Origin: Salinicola endophyticus
Lineage (GTDB): Bacteria; Pseudomonadota; Gammaproteobacteria; Pseudomonadales; Halomonadaceae
Length of the DNA: 64,000 bases
Direction of reading: 5' to 3'
Assembly (NCBI RefSeq): GCF_003206575.1
Contig: NZ_PZJO01000002.1
Span: 560,730-624,729 of the forward strand
Shown: positions 35,110 through 43,534 of the stretch, piece by piece
How the letters are laid out: each line of letters opens with the position of its first letter
Numbering within the stretch: the stretch's first letter is position 1
Notes under the pieces: generated by a model
Database searches by the model: none
What the model was told of the DNA's origin: nothing
Seen by the model: only the letters and a program-made list of their open reading frames with translations
Translations under genes and position numbers: made by a program

Positions 35110-35490
35110 ATGGCCTTTCCGACCCTCGACAAACGTCTGCTGATCGCCCTCGCCGCCAGCCTCTCGCTGACCGCCCTGGCCGGCTGCGCCAGCGACAGCA
35201 GCTCGCTGGAGAAGGACAGCTCGCAGTACGTGGTCACCGGCCTCGGCGACGATCAGGACGAGGCGCTGGAGAACGCCAAGGAGCGAGCCCTGGAGCAGTG
35301 CGAGTCCGAAGATCGCGAAGAGTTCGTGATCGTCAAGCAGCAGATCCTCGGGCCCAACGACGATGCCCGCAAGGCCGCCGAGGCCAATGCCCAGATGGAG
35401 GGTGCCACGGTCAACGAAGATACCGAACTGCAGGCAGCCACCCAGGAAGGCGACGGCTACAAGGCGACCTGGACCATCCGCTGCCGCTGA
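35110..35490 (+). CDS. small lipoprotein of unknown function
   Basis: The 126-residue product has a lipoprotein signal ending LTALAGCAS (lipidated Cys near residue 26). The mature part is short, acidic and alanine/glutamate-rich, with a predicted helix around ALENAKERALEQCESEDREE and two further cysteines (in EQCES and TIRCR) that could form a disulfide. I do not recognise the family. The ATG at 35110 follows AAGGAGA at good spacing. Monocistronic, with a strong terminator 24 bases after the stop. Confidence 0.8.
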   Translation: MAFPTLDKRLLIALAASLSLTALAGCASDSSSLEKDSSQYVVTGLGDDQDEALENAKERALEQCESEDREEFVIVKQQILGPNDDARKAAEANAQMEGATVNEDTELQAATQEGDGYKATWTIRCR

Positions 35491-35513
35491 GCCGCGAGTG
35501 ATAGGTCAGCCCC

Positions 35514-35547
35514 CGGCCCCGGGCACTCGCCCCGGGGCCGATTTTTT
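35514..35547 (+). terminator. intrinsic terminator of the small lipoprotein gene
   Basis: CGGCCCCGGG (35514-35523) pairs perfectly with CCCGGGGCCG (35531-35540), followed by ATTTTTT. Confidence 0.95.
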
Positions 35548-35643
35548 GTTCGAAGCCAATTCTTGTCCTGGGCTGAACCTCCGCCCAGGCCCAGCCTCTG
35601 TACGCCGCCAGCGCGGAGGCGCCGTCGGTGGGTAAAACGCGTG

Positions 35644-36015
35644 CTACCCCTGCGACGGGCGCAGGCGCGCCTCGACGCTCGCTACCTTGTCATCCATCCC
35701 CTGCTCGCGATCAGTACGGGTACCCAGCTTCAGCGTGGTGGTGATGCGCGGCGCACCCATGGCGTGAACCCGCTCGTGGCATGCCTTGACCACCGCCATC
35801 ACTGCGTCCCAGGGCCCTTCGATATTGGTACCGTAGGCGTGCATACGGTAGCCGAGCCCCGAGGCATCGATCACCCGCTGGCACGCCGCCACATACTCGG
35901 ATACCGAGACCCCGACGCCCAGGGGCACCACGCAGAGATCCACGATCACCTGCAAGGACTCGGCTCTCTCGTCATTCACATCGTCTTTCACATCGCTGCT
36001 CATATCGTCGTTCAT
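35644..36015 (-). CDS. MTH1187/YkoF-family thiamine-binding-like protein
   Basis: The 123-residue protein has the pattern of MTH1187-type ferredoxin-fold proteins: VIVDLCVVPLGVGVSVSEYVAACQRVIDASGLGYRMHAYGTNIEG, PWDAVMAVVKACHERVHAMGAPRITTTLKLG. The family binds thiamine or hydroxymethylpyrimidine-like ligands in some members; its cellular role is unclear. The N-terminal ~20 residues (acidic, NDDMSSDVKDDVNDE) are not part of the domain, and the true start could be an in-frame ATG at 36003. No strong ribosome-binding site is visible at either. It appears as a single gene. Confidence 0.85.
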   Translation of the reverse strand: MNDDMSSDVKDDVNDERAESLQVIVDLCVVPLGVGVSVSEYVAACQRVIDASGLGYRMHAYGTNIEGPWDAVMAVVKACHERVHAMGAPRITTTLKLGTRTDREQGMDDKVASVEARLRPSQG

Positions 36016-36464
36016 CCGAATGTACTGATGTCACCGGTCGCGGCCGGCCCGCTCAGCCTGAGCCTAGCACTGCCGCGGTCACCGCGTCGGCCCCATGCTC
36101 AGGGAGGGCTCGCCCGCCGAGTGACAAATCTGCCCCATCCCTCTGGAATAATCCCGTAGTCGCGCTAGGATTAACAAAAGACACAAAGCCGTTAGCACGC
36201 AATGCAATTGGTGTCGCGAAAACGCAATGGCTGTCGAGAAGCAGCCCCACCGCTGTGGCATTCGCAGGCAACAGCGCGCGCGCAGCGGCGATTGACTTCG
36301 TCATCGTTCGATCAATCGGGGCGTTTTAGGTGAGTCGGGAAACCGGCTGGCAAGTGCCGTCACTGGTCTTGTTTCAAGCCTTTCCAGCGCAGGTTTCATC
36401 ACATGCACGCTCCGCTCTCGTCGTGCGGCCAAGCCGCGCAGTCTGACCTTTGCCAGGAACGATC
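36016..36464. other. 449-bp intergenic region with no gene recognised
   Basis: This gap lies between the divergent thiamine-binding-like gene and cfa and should contain both promoters. An AT-richer patch at about 36165-36235 contains several ATGCAATTG-like motifs. A small hairpin GCGGC-CAA-GCCGC sits near 36425. I could not pick a convincing -35/-10 pair. A short minus-strand reading frame (36053-36304) lacks coding features. Confidence 0.6.
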
Positions 36465-37616
36465 ATGACCAGCAATGCGCCCATCGCCCCCGTCTCACTA
36501 CCCGATACGCGTGCCCGCCATACCATCGAAAAGATGCTCGAAGGCTCCGGCGTCACCCTCAATGGCGGCCAGCCCTGGGACATTCGCGTCCATCACCCCG
36601 ATCTGTTCTCACGCATCGTGCGTCAGGGGTCGATCGGCTTCGGCGAGGCCTACATGGATGGCTGGTGGGAGTGCGACCGCATCGACGAGATGATGCACCG
36701 ACTGCTGCACCACGGTCTCGGCGATGCCGCCCACACCCCCGCCGGGAGGCTGCTCTACCGACTGCGCTCGAGCTTCATGAACCTGCAGAGCAAGGCGCGC
36801 GCCTATATCGTCGGCCGCGAGCACTACGATCTCGGCAACGACCTGTTCACACGCATGCTCGATGCCACTCTGTGCTACTCCTGCGCCTACTGGAAACAGG
36901 CGACCACGCTGCACCAGGCCCAGGTGGCCAAGCTCGACCTGGCCTGCCGCAAGCTGGCACTCGAACCCGGCATGCGGGTCCTCGACATCGGCTGCGGCTG
37001 GGGTAGCTTCGCCGAACACGCCGCGAGCCACTATGGCGTCGAGGTGACCGGCATCACCATCTCCGAAGAGCAGGCCAAGCTCGCCCGCGAGCGCTGCGCG
37101 GCACTACCGGTGGAGATTCTGCTGGAGGATTACCGCGATCTCGACGGCGAGTTCGACCGCATCGTCTCGATCGGCATGTTCGAGCACGTCGGCCAGCGCA
37201 ACTACGCCACCTACTTCGACACCGTCGAGCGCCTGCTCAAGCCGGGTGGGCTGTTCATGCTGCACACCATCGGCTCCAACACCAACGAGGTGAGCGCCGA
37301 CCCGTGGATCAACAAGTACATCTTCCCCAATGGCGTGCTGCCCTCGGTGCAGCAGATCAGTGATGCCAGCGAGGGCAAGCTGGTGATGGAGGATTGGCAG
37401 AACTTCGGCCCGGACTACGACACCACCCTGATGGCCTGGCAGGAGAACCTGCTCGCCCACTGGCACGAGATCGCGCAGCACTACAACGAGCACATCAAGC
37501 GCATGTTCCTCTACTATCTGGGCGCCTGCGCCGGGGCTTTCCGCGCCCGCGAGCTGCAGCTGTGGCAGGTGGTGTTCTCGCACTCGCGCCAGGGCCGCTA
37601 CGACGCCCCGCGCTGA
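36465..37616 (+). CDS. cfa: cyclopropane-fatty-acyl-phospholipid synthase
   Basis: A 383-residue enzyme with the CFA synthase layout. An N-terminal helical domain contains GFGEAYMDGWWECDRIDEM. The linker has REHYDLGNDLFTRMLDATLCYSCAYW, including the conserved substrate-site residues. SAM-binding motif VLDIGCGWGSFAEHA follows near residue 170, then SIGMFEHVGQRNY. It adds a methylene from SAM across unsaturated acyl chains of membrane phospholipids, usually in stationary phase and under acid or salt stress. The ATG at 36465 follows AGGAAC at good spacing. It is a single gene, convergent with the SMC-like gene. Confidence 0.95.
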   Translation: MTSNAPIAPVSLPDTRARHTIEKMLEGSGVTLNGGQPWDIRVHHPDLFSRIVRQGSIGFGEAYMDGWWECDRIDEMMHRLLHHGLGDAAHTPAGRLLYRLRSSFMNLQSKARAYIVGREHYDLGNDLFTRMLDATLCYSCAYWKQATTLHQAQVAKLDLACRKLALEPGMRVLDIGCGWGSFAEHAASHYGVEVTGITISEEQAKLARERCAALPVEILLEDYRDLDGEFDRIVSIGMFEHVGQRNYATYFDTVERLLKPGGLFMLHTIGSNTNEVSADPWINKYIFPNGVLPSVQQISDASEGKLVMEDWQNFGPDYDTTLMAWQENLLAHWHEIAQHYNEHIKRMFLYYLGACAGAFRARELQLWQVVFSHSRQGRYDAPR

Positions 37617-37634
37617 TCCGCCGAGTGGCTCGCA

Positions 37635-37656
37635 GCGCGGCCCAACGAGGCCGCGC
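37635..37656. terminator. GC hairpin between convergent cfa and SMC-like genes
   Basis: GCGCGGCC pairs perfectly with GGCCGCGC around a six-base loop. No U-tract follows on either strand, so termination function is only suggested by position. Confidence 0.4.
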
Positions 37657-37677
37657 AGTACCTAGGCACCGTCGACG

Positions 37678-40600
37678 CTACTCCGCGGTCGCCGGGGTCA
37701 CGTGAATGCCGAACAGGCTCGCCTCGCCGCTGCCGCGCCCGGCCTCCTCGGGCGCGACCTGGCGCCCGTCACGCACGATGACGTGTCCGCCCTGCCCCTG
37801 CTGGCCGCCGATCACGCTACCCACCAGATAGGTGGGGAAGATGCTCGGGTCGTTCTCGTAGTTGGGGTTGTGGATCAACCCGATCATCTGGAAACGCCCG
37901 CGGGTGTTGCGCAGCGACTCCAGCGAGTCCTGGATCAGGCGACGATGGGAGAGCTTGGAGAACAGCCCGTCGAGCAGAATCACACTCTCGCGACTGGCCC
38001 GGGCGCGGCGCTTCTGAGTTCCCGGCAGTTCGCGCAGCTCGCGCTCGATGGCGAACTCCGAGAGCTTGACCAGCCACATCAGCGACACCGCCTCACGCTG
38101 CCCTTCCGACATATCCTCGTTGAGCGAGAACAGCCGTCCATGCGGGCGGATGGCATCGTGCTTGATGCGAATGCTCACCGTCTGGAACAGGCCGCGATAG
38201 ATGCGCCGGCGGATCTGCCGGGTCAGCTCGTCGTCGCGCCCGCCCTTGTTCTGGGCAGTCTCGCCGGACTGCTCCAGGCGCCGCCGCTGCACCGCCAGAT
38301 GGGCATCGATATCCGCCAGCAGCTGCTGGATCAGCTCGCGCACGGCGTCGTCGGCGATCAGCGCCGCCTTGACCTCGAAGTAGGCACCGCCATCGCTCGA
38401 GCGGCTCGCCACCCGCTTGAGGATCTCGAGGTTGCCGGCGGCATCGATGATGATCGAGCTCAGGCGCTCGACCAGGGTGTCCTCGATCTGCTCACGCGAG
38501 GTGTGCAACCGGGCCACCCGGGTGCGGTGCTCGTCGAGCTGCCCCTGCAACTGACGGTGGAGACCACGCAACGACTCCAACGCCTCGTGGCTGACCCCTT
38601 CCAGGGTGCCCAGACGAGCGCGCTCGGATTCGTTGAATAGCCGGCTGGCGCTCGCCGCCTCCAGCGACAGTGCCAGCGCCTTCTCGCGGGCGGTGACATC
38701 GCGGGCCTGGCGCTCGCGGTTACGCGCGCGCTCGCCCAGATTGAGCCCGCCCAGCCCATCGAGCAGGGTCTGCTGGCAGGTCTCGAACGCCGCCGGGTCG
38801 AAGGCATCGCTATCTTCAGGGTCGAGGGAGGCCTGCGCCCAGCGCCGCCAGTCGGCCAGGGCAGCATCGAGGCGTTCGGCCTCGGCGTGGTCCGCCGGCC
38901 AGCCGGCGCCGGCATCGGCCAGGGCGCGCTCGGCCCAGCCCTCGGGCAGCTGGCGCAGCACCTCGAGCCAGGCCACGGCGAGCTGGTCGGTGATATTGAG
39001 CGCCTGCTGATGGCGCATCAGACGGCTCTCCAGTCCCTCCTGCTCGCGGCCGTTGTGGCGGCGCTTGTCGCGGGTCTCCTTGAGCGTCTGCTTGAGCCGC
39101 CCGATGTCGCGCTCCAGGGTGCGGTTGCCGCCCTTCTCATCGCGCACGTCGAGGAAGGCACGAATGCGCTCGAAATCGAAGTCGGCGCGTCGGCTGGCGG
39201 CGGTCAGGGCTGCCTGCAGCGCCGCCTCGCGTTGCTCGGCCTGCTGCATGAAAGCCGGGCCCGCGTCGGCCACGAACGCCGCCAACCGGCGCAGCCGCTC
39301 GCGCTCGCCGTCGGCGAACAGCTGGCGCAGCTGCTCGCGGTGGCTCTCGCGGCGTGCGTCCAGCGCCTCACTCTCCAGCGTCAGCTCGGCCAGCGTCTCC
39401 TCGAGTTCCGCCGCTTCCTCGGCCACCGCGGCGAGGCTCGCATCGATCTCCTCCAGGCGCTCGACGCCACCGGCGCTGGCGAAACGCTCCGCGGCCAGCC
39501 ACGCCTCGCCATGGCTCTCGAACTCCCGCGCCAGACGTTCGCGCTCGGGGGTGTACTCGGCGAGCCGCTGCTCGACCTGGACACGCGCCTGGCGCGCCGC
39601 GGTGAGTGCCGCCTCGCCTCCCTCTTCGAGGAAGCGCTGGTAGTCATCGATCGACTTCAGCGCCGCCTCGCCGAGGCGTGGCGTCAGCGCCGCCTGTTCA
39701 GCGGCGAGCCGGGTCTCGCGCTCCTCGACGGCTGCCAGTTCCACCTCTGCCTCGCGGCTCACCGCCTCGGCCGCGCGCAGCGCCAGCGCGAAGCGCTCGC
39801 CGTGCGGGTCGAGACGCTCGATCTCCGCGCTCAGCGCCAACAGCCGCTGGCGGTCGACCTCGAGGCGCTGCTGGGTCTCGTCGCGCAGCGCGGTGAGATA
39901 GGCCGGGTCGAGGGCGGCCTTGACCGCCAGCGTCTCCACGCCCTGGATCGCGCCCAGCGGCAGCTCGCCGCGGGCCAGCGTGGTACGCAGCCGCTCCCCT
40001 TCGAGGACCGGCACCCCGCAGCCGGCGTCGATCAAGCACTGCGCGGCGTCTCGCGCCTGCGCCTCGCCCTCGACCACCGGCGCGAACAGCTGCCCGGCGG
40101 CCTGGGCCAGCCACTCCCGGCGTACCTGGGTGTCGGCCTCGACCGCGGCCAGTACCTCGTGCAGCGGCTGGAAAGCGATCTCGCTTGCCGTCAGCAGGCG
40201 CTGCGCATCGCTCTCCGCCGCCAGCCGCGCCAGCGGGTCCCCACTCAGGCTCTCCAGATAGCGCTCGCGGGCCTCGATCGCACCGTCGAGGCCATCGCGC
40301 TCGCGCAGCAGCCGCGGATAGCGCGCCTTGGCATCCTTGAGCCACGCCTCCGGCGACTGCTCGCTGCAGTCGCCGAAGTCCGCCTGCGCCTGGACCAGGC
40401 GCTCGAGCTCGCTGCGCTGCTGGCTCAGTTCATGCCGTCGGTCCTGACACTCCCGCGACTGGCGGTAGAGGGTGTCGCGCAGGTGTACCGGGGCAGCGTC
40501 GGCGTGCCAGTGGCAGTAGCGTTCGGCGGCGTCCTCCAGTGGCGCCAGGCGTTCGAGGCGGGCATCGATATCGGCCAGCTCGCGCCGCGCATCGGCCAGG

Positions 40601-42576
40601 ATCTGCTCGTGTTCGCTCAGCGCACTACGCCGCGCACTCCAGAAGCCGATCGCCGAGTGCTCCGGCCACTGCGCATTGAACGCCTGCCACGCCTGGCGTC
40701 CGGCGGCCAGCGGCGCCAGTTCGCCCTCGAGTCGCTGGCGCTGCTCGCGCCGCGCCTGCAGCGCCGCGAGGGTACGCTCGCGCTGAGCGTTGAGATTGGC
40801 GGCCTGGGCATCCCATTCGCCGAGCTCCGCCTCCAGCGTCTCCTGGCGTTCCTGCTTGAGGGCCAGCACCGCTTCCGGCGTGGTGTCAGGGTGCTCGCGT
40901 TCGAAAGCCGCATACCACTGCGCCGGCTGCTTGAGTTCGCCCATGCGCCCGAGGTGTTCGGCATGTTCGCGGCGCGCCTGTTCGAGAGCTTCGCGGGCGG
41001 CATCACGGGTCGCTTCGGGAGTCTCCAGCTCGGCTTCGCTGAACAGCCCCTCGGCGAGCGCCTGGGTGTAGACGCTCTGGTTGTCGATGAAGTCGCGCTG
41101 GCGCGACTCCAGCTGTTCGCGCTCCTGCTCAAGGCGCTCCAGAGACTCGTCGAGCTGCTCGGCATCCAGACGCAGCGAGCGGCGATATTCGCGGTCGGCG
41201 ATCACCTCTTCGCGGAAGCGGTTGCCGTCGAGCCCCTCGAACGCCTCGGCGGCTTCGTCGAGCACACCCAGGGCGCGGTAGCGCGCGGCGTCATCAGCGA
41301 AGGCGTGGCTGTCGGCGAGCCAGGCACGCGCCTGGTCGAAGGCGACATGGCCGATGTCCCGCGCCACGATCCAGCTCGCCTGGGGCAGATGCACCAGGCG
41401 GCGGTGGGTGTCGACCCGCGCCCCGCGCTCGGAGAGTGCCAGCCGCACATTGCGCTCGGCCTGCCGACTCAGCTTGGCCAGCAGCCAGGTGGAGACCCGC
41501 GGACGTTCGGTGTCGCCGATCGCCCAGGCCAGCCCGGTGGTCGCCTCGGCGACCCCGGCTTCCAGCGTCTCGGTGCCATCGCGCTGGCCTGGCAGCCCCG
41601 GCAGCGGCGCCAGCGCCTGGCCACCGAGCAGACGCTCGGCCTCGAGCAGCGAGGCGTCGAGCGCGGCCAACTGACGCCGCGACTCGAGCAGGCTCTCGCC
41701 CTCCTCGTTGAGGGTGGCGAGACGCTCGACCTTGTCGTCGGCGCGCTGCTGGTCGCTCTCGGCCTCGGCCAGGCGGTGACGCAGCTCGGTGATACGAGTG
41801 CCGGAGTTGAGGATGACGTCCTCGATCAGATCCTCTTCCTCGTCGGTCTCGCCACGGGTGGCCCCGGAGAGGATCTGCGGCGCCAGCACCTCGTAGAAGA
41901 ACGCCTGATCGGCCTTTTCGCCGGCCCGCGGCTTGATCGCGTTGAAGATCTGGCTCTTGTCGGCCCCGCCCTCCTTCTGGAACGCCGCCAGCTGGGCCAG
42001 CTCGCGCCGTGAGATGTGCACTCCGACCGCCTCCAGCCACTCTTCGCGGTTGGTGGCGCGGGTGACCCCGTGGGCGCGCATCAGGCTCTGGAAATCGGCG
42101 TTGGCGTAGAGCGCCAGCTTGCCGTCGCGGGTGATATGGTGCACCGGCACGTCGGAGAGCTGACCCGGATAGTGGTAGAACACCAGCCCGCTGCCGTCGC
42201 TGTAGCCGTACATGCCGAAGACGAAGGTCTCGCCGGCGACCTCCTCGCCGGCCACCGCGAGCATGTCGTCCTGCTGAGTGCTGCCCTGCTGGGCACGGAA
42301 CTCGACCCGCAAATGGGTCCAGCTGCGCGCTTCGCCGGCGACCTTGGAGGGCGAGCACTTGCGCCGCGTGCGGGTGAGCAGCTGGCGGTCACGCGAGAGC
42401 ATGCCGATCAGCGCCTCGGCCATGGTGGTCTTGCCGAAACCGTTCTCCATGCTGATCGCGCTCGACTGCCCGCGCAGGTCGATCAGCAGGTGGCGCATCT
42501 TGGCTTCCCACGGCGAGGCGATGTCGCCGTGCTTGTTGAGCAGGTTGGCGATCTCGATGCGATGAATGACGCTCAT
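37678..42576 (-). CDS. giant SMC-like ATPase of an MksBEF/JetABC-type condensin
   Basis: The 1632-residue protein has an N-terminal ATPase half (residues 1-240, P-loop ENGFGKTTM with K49 and T50), about 1150 residues rich in Glu, Leu, Arg and Ala with heptad character (long coiled coils and probably a hinge), and a C-terminal ATPase half. That half has signature MSEGQREAVSLMWLVKL (near 1489-1505) and a Walker B-like VILLDGLFSKLS (D1536). This is MukB/MksB/JetC architecture, longer than E. coli MukB (1486). The first P-loop glycine is Met43, and the catalytic glutamate position after D1536 is Gly. Its ATG overlaps the stop of the small-subunit gene. It is last in a three-gene operon with no JetD-like gene. 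Chromosome organisation or plasmid defence are the candidate roles. Confidence 0.8.
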   Translation of the reverse strand: MSVIHRIEIANLLNKHGDIASPWEAKMRHLLIDLRGQSSAISMENGFGKTTMAEALIGMLSRDRQLLTRTRRKCSPSKVAGEARSWTHLRVEFRAQQGSTQQDDMLAVAGEEVAGETFVFGMYGYSDGSGLVFYHYPGQLSDVPVHHITRDGKLALYANADFQSLMRAHGVTRATNREEWLEAVGVHISRRELAQLAAFQKEGGADKSQIFNAIKPRAGEKADQAFFYEVLAPQILSGATRGETDEEEDLIEDVILNSGTRITELRHRLAEAESDQQRADDKVERLATLNEEGESLLESRRQLAALDASLLEAERLLGGQALAPLPGLPGQRDGTETLEAGVAEATTGLAWAIGDTERPRVSTWLLAKLSRQAERNVRLALSERGARVDTHRRLVHLPQASWIVARDIGHVAFDQARAWLADSHAFADDAARYRALGVLDEAAEAFEGLDGNRFREEVIADREYRRSLRLDAEQLDESLERLEQEREQLESRQRDFIDNQSVYTQALAEGLFSEAELETPEATRDAAREALEQARREHAEHLGRMGELKQPAQWYAAFEREHPDTTPEAVLALKQERQETLEAELGEWDAQAANLNAQRERTLAALQARREQRQRLEGELAPLAAGRQAWQAFNAQWPEHSAIGFWSARRSALSEHEQILADARRELADIDARLERLAPLEDAAERYCHWHADAAPVHLRDTLYRQSRECQDRRHELSQQRSELERLVQAQADFGDCSEQSPEAWLKDAKARYPRLLRERDGLDGAIEARERYLESLSGDPLARLAAESDAQRLLTASEIAFQPLHEVLAAVEADTQVRREWLAQAAGQLFAPVVEGEAQARDAAQCLIDAGCGVPVLEGERLRTTLARGELPLGAIQGVETLAVKAALDPAYLTALRDETQQRLEVDRQRLLALSAEIERLDPHGERFALALRAAEAVSREAEVELAAVEERETRLAAEQAALTPRLGEAALKSIDDYQRFLEEGGEAALTAARQARVQVEQRLAEYTPERERLAREFESHGEAWLAAERFASAGGVERLEEIDASLAAVAEEAAELEETLAELTLESEALDARRESHREQLRQLFADGERERLRRLAAFVADAGPAFMQQAEQREAALQAALTAASRRADFDFERIRAFLDVRDEKGGNRTLERDIGRLKQTLKETRDKRRHNGREQEGLESRLMRHQQALNITDQLAVAWLEVLRQLPEGWAERALADAGAGWPADHAEAERLDAALADWRRWAQASLDPEDSDAFDPAAFETCQQTLLDGLGGLNLGERARNRERQARDVTAREKALALSLEAASASRLFNESERARLGTLEGVSHEALESLRGLHRQLQGQLDEHRTRVARLHTSREQIEDTLVERLSSIIIDAAGNLEILKRVASRSSDGGAYFEVKAALIADDAVRELIQQLLADIDAHLAVQRRRLEQSGETAQNKGGRDDELTRQIRRRIYRGLFQTVSIRIKHDAIRPHGRLFSLNEDMSEGQREAVSLMWLVKLSEFAIERELRELPGTQKRRARASRESVILLDGLFSKLSHRRLIQDSLESLRNTRGRFQMIGLIHNPNYENDPSIFPTYLVGSVIGGQQGQGGHVIVRDGRQVAPEEAGRGSGEASLFGIHVTPATAE

Positions 42577-43532
42577 GCGCGCGGCTCCTCGTCTTCCTCG
42601 GCGCGGGGGGCGTCATCTTCCGCCCCGGTGGCCGCGCCCTGCTGTTCCGCAGCGCTCGGCTGCGGTGTCTGCTCGGCGTCGGGCTGCTGGGCCTGCGCGT
42701 CGCTCGGCGGCGGTGTTTCTTCGCCACTGGGCTGGTGGGCTGCCTCGGCGTCGGGCGTCTGCGCCAGCAAGCGCTCGCCGTCGCTGCCCTCGGCGGAGGT
42801 CAGCTCGATCAGGTGGGTCAGGTGGTGCACGCCGATCTGCTCGGCTTCGAGGGCCCCGAGCAGGGTCTGCTGCCACACGTCCTCGTCGCCGGACTCGCGC
42901 ACCAGGTCGAGATGCCCGGCCCGCACCAGCAGATCGATGAACGCCTTGACCCGGCGCGGGATATCCTCACCACGCTCATCGAGCAGCACCCGGCTGTTCT
43001 CCGGGGCACGCTCGCCCAGCCCGCGCAGGATCTCGAGCTGATCGCGCACCAGCTCGACCAGCTCGCGGGTGACGAAGGTCGCCTCCTGATAGCGGCTGAC
43101 ATCGGAGAGCGCACGGTTCAAGCGGGTATAGATCAGGGTGTGCAGCAGCAGCCACAGCTGCAGATACCACAGCGCCAGCTCGGCGCGGCTCTCCTGGCGC
43201 AGCTTGAGCGCCTCGAACACCGCATCGCGGGTATAGAGCGGTGGCTGCTCCAGCTCCGGGTCCGGCAGCAGCGCGAAGAAGCGCGAGCCCGGCGCGATGC
43301 CGGGATAGTCCCCGGCCTCGAACACCTTGAGCCGCATGCCCTGGCCGGCGAGGAAGTCGCGCAGCGCCTCGCGCTCGCTCTCCTGGGCATCGTCGATCAG
43401 CGCACAGACGTCGCGCTCGGAGAGCTGGCCATCGCGCGCGGCGCGGCGCTTGCGGCCGCCGCTGGGGACGCGCTCGGCGGTGCGATAGCGCAGCAGATAG
43501 GCGACCACCTCGCCCATTTCCATCATGTTCAT
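42573..43532 (-). CDS. small MukE/MksE/JetB-like condensin subunit (candidate)
   Basis: A 319-residue protein. The first ~250 residues are largely helical with winged-helix-like segments (start MNMMEMGEVVAYLLRYRT; RFFALLPDPELEQPPLYTRDAVFEALKLRQ; RVKAFIDLLVRAGHLDLV). A low-complexity Gln/Pro/Glu/Ala-rich tail from about residue 250 is probably disordered. The assignment as the small helper subunit rests mainly on its place between a kleisin-like gene and the SMC-like gene, plus size; sequence similarity to MukE cannot be judged by eye. The ATG at 43532 lies two bases after the upstream TGA and follows AGGACG. Its stop overlaps the SMC start. Confidence 0.7.
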   Translation of the reverse strand: MNMMEMGEVVAYLLRYRTAERVPSGGRKRRAARDGQLSERDVCALIDDAQESEREALRDFLAGQGMRLKVFEAGDYPGIAPGSRFFALLPDPELEQPPLYTRDAVFEALKLRQESRAELALWYLQLWLLLHTLIYTRLNRALSDVSRYQEATFVTRELVELVRDQLEILRGLGERAPENSRVLLDERGEDIPRRVKAFIDLLVRAGHLDLVRESGDEDVWQQTLLGALEAEQIGVHHLTHLIELTSAEGSDGERLLAQTPDAEAAHQPSGEETPPPSDAQAQQPDAEQTPQPSAAEQQGAATGAEDDAPRAEEDEEPRA

Positions 43533-43534
43533 AG

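Noticed and set aside
36053-36304. An 83-codon minus-strand frame in the cfa upstream gap
   Set aside because: No ribosome-binding site, no family pattern and unusual composition; probably non-coding.
37617-37677. A missing JetD gene hidden between the SMC-like gene and cfa
   Set aside because: Only 61 bases separate the two genes and they hold a hairpin; no room for a gene.
38887-42012. A 1041-codon plus-strand frame opposite the SMC-like gene
   Set aside because: It is antisense to the coiled-coil region, and its Leu/Gln/Arg-rich peptide mirrors the Glu/Arg codon pattern of the real gene. No start signal or motif.
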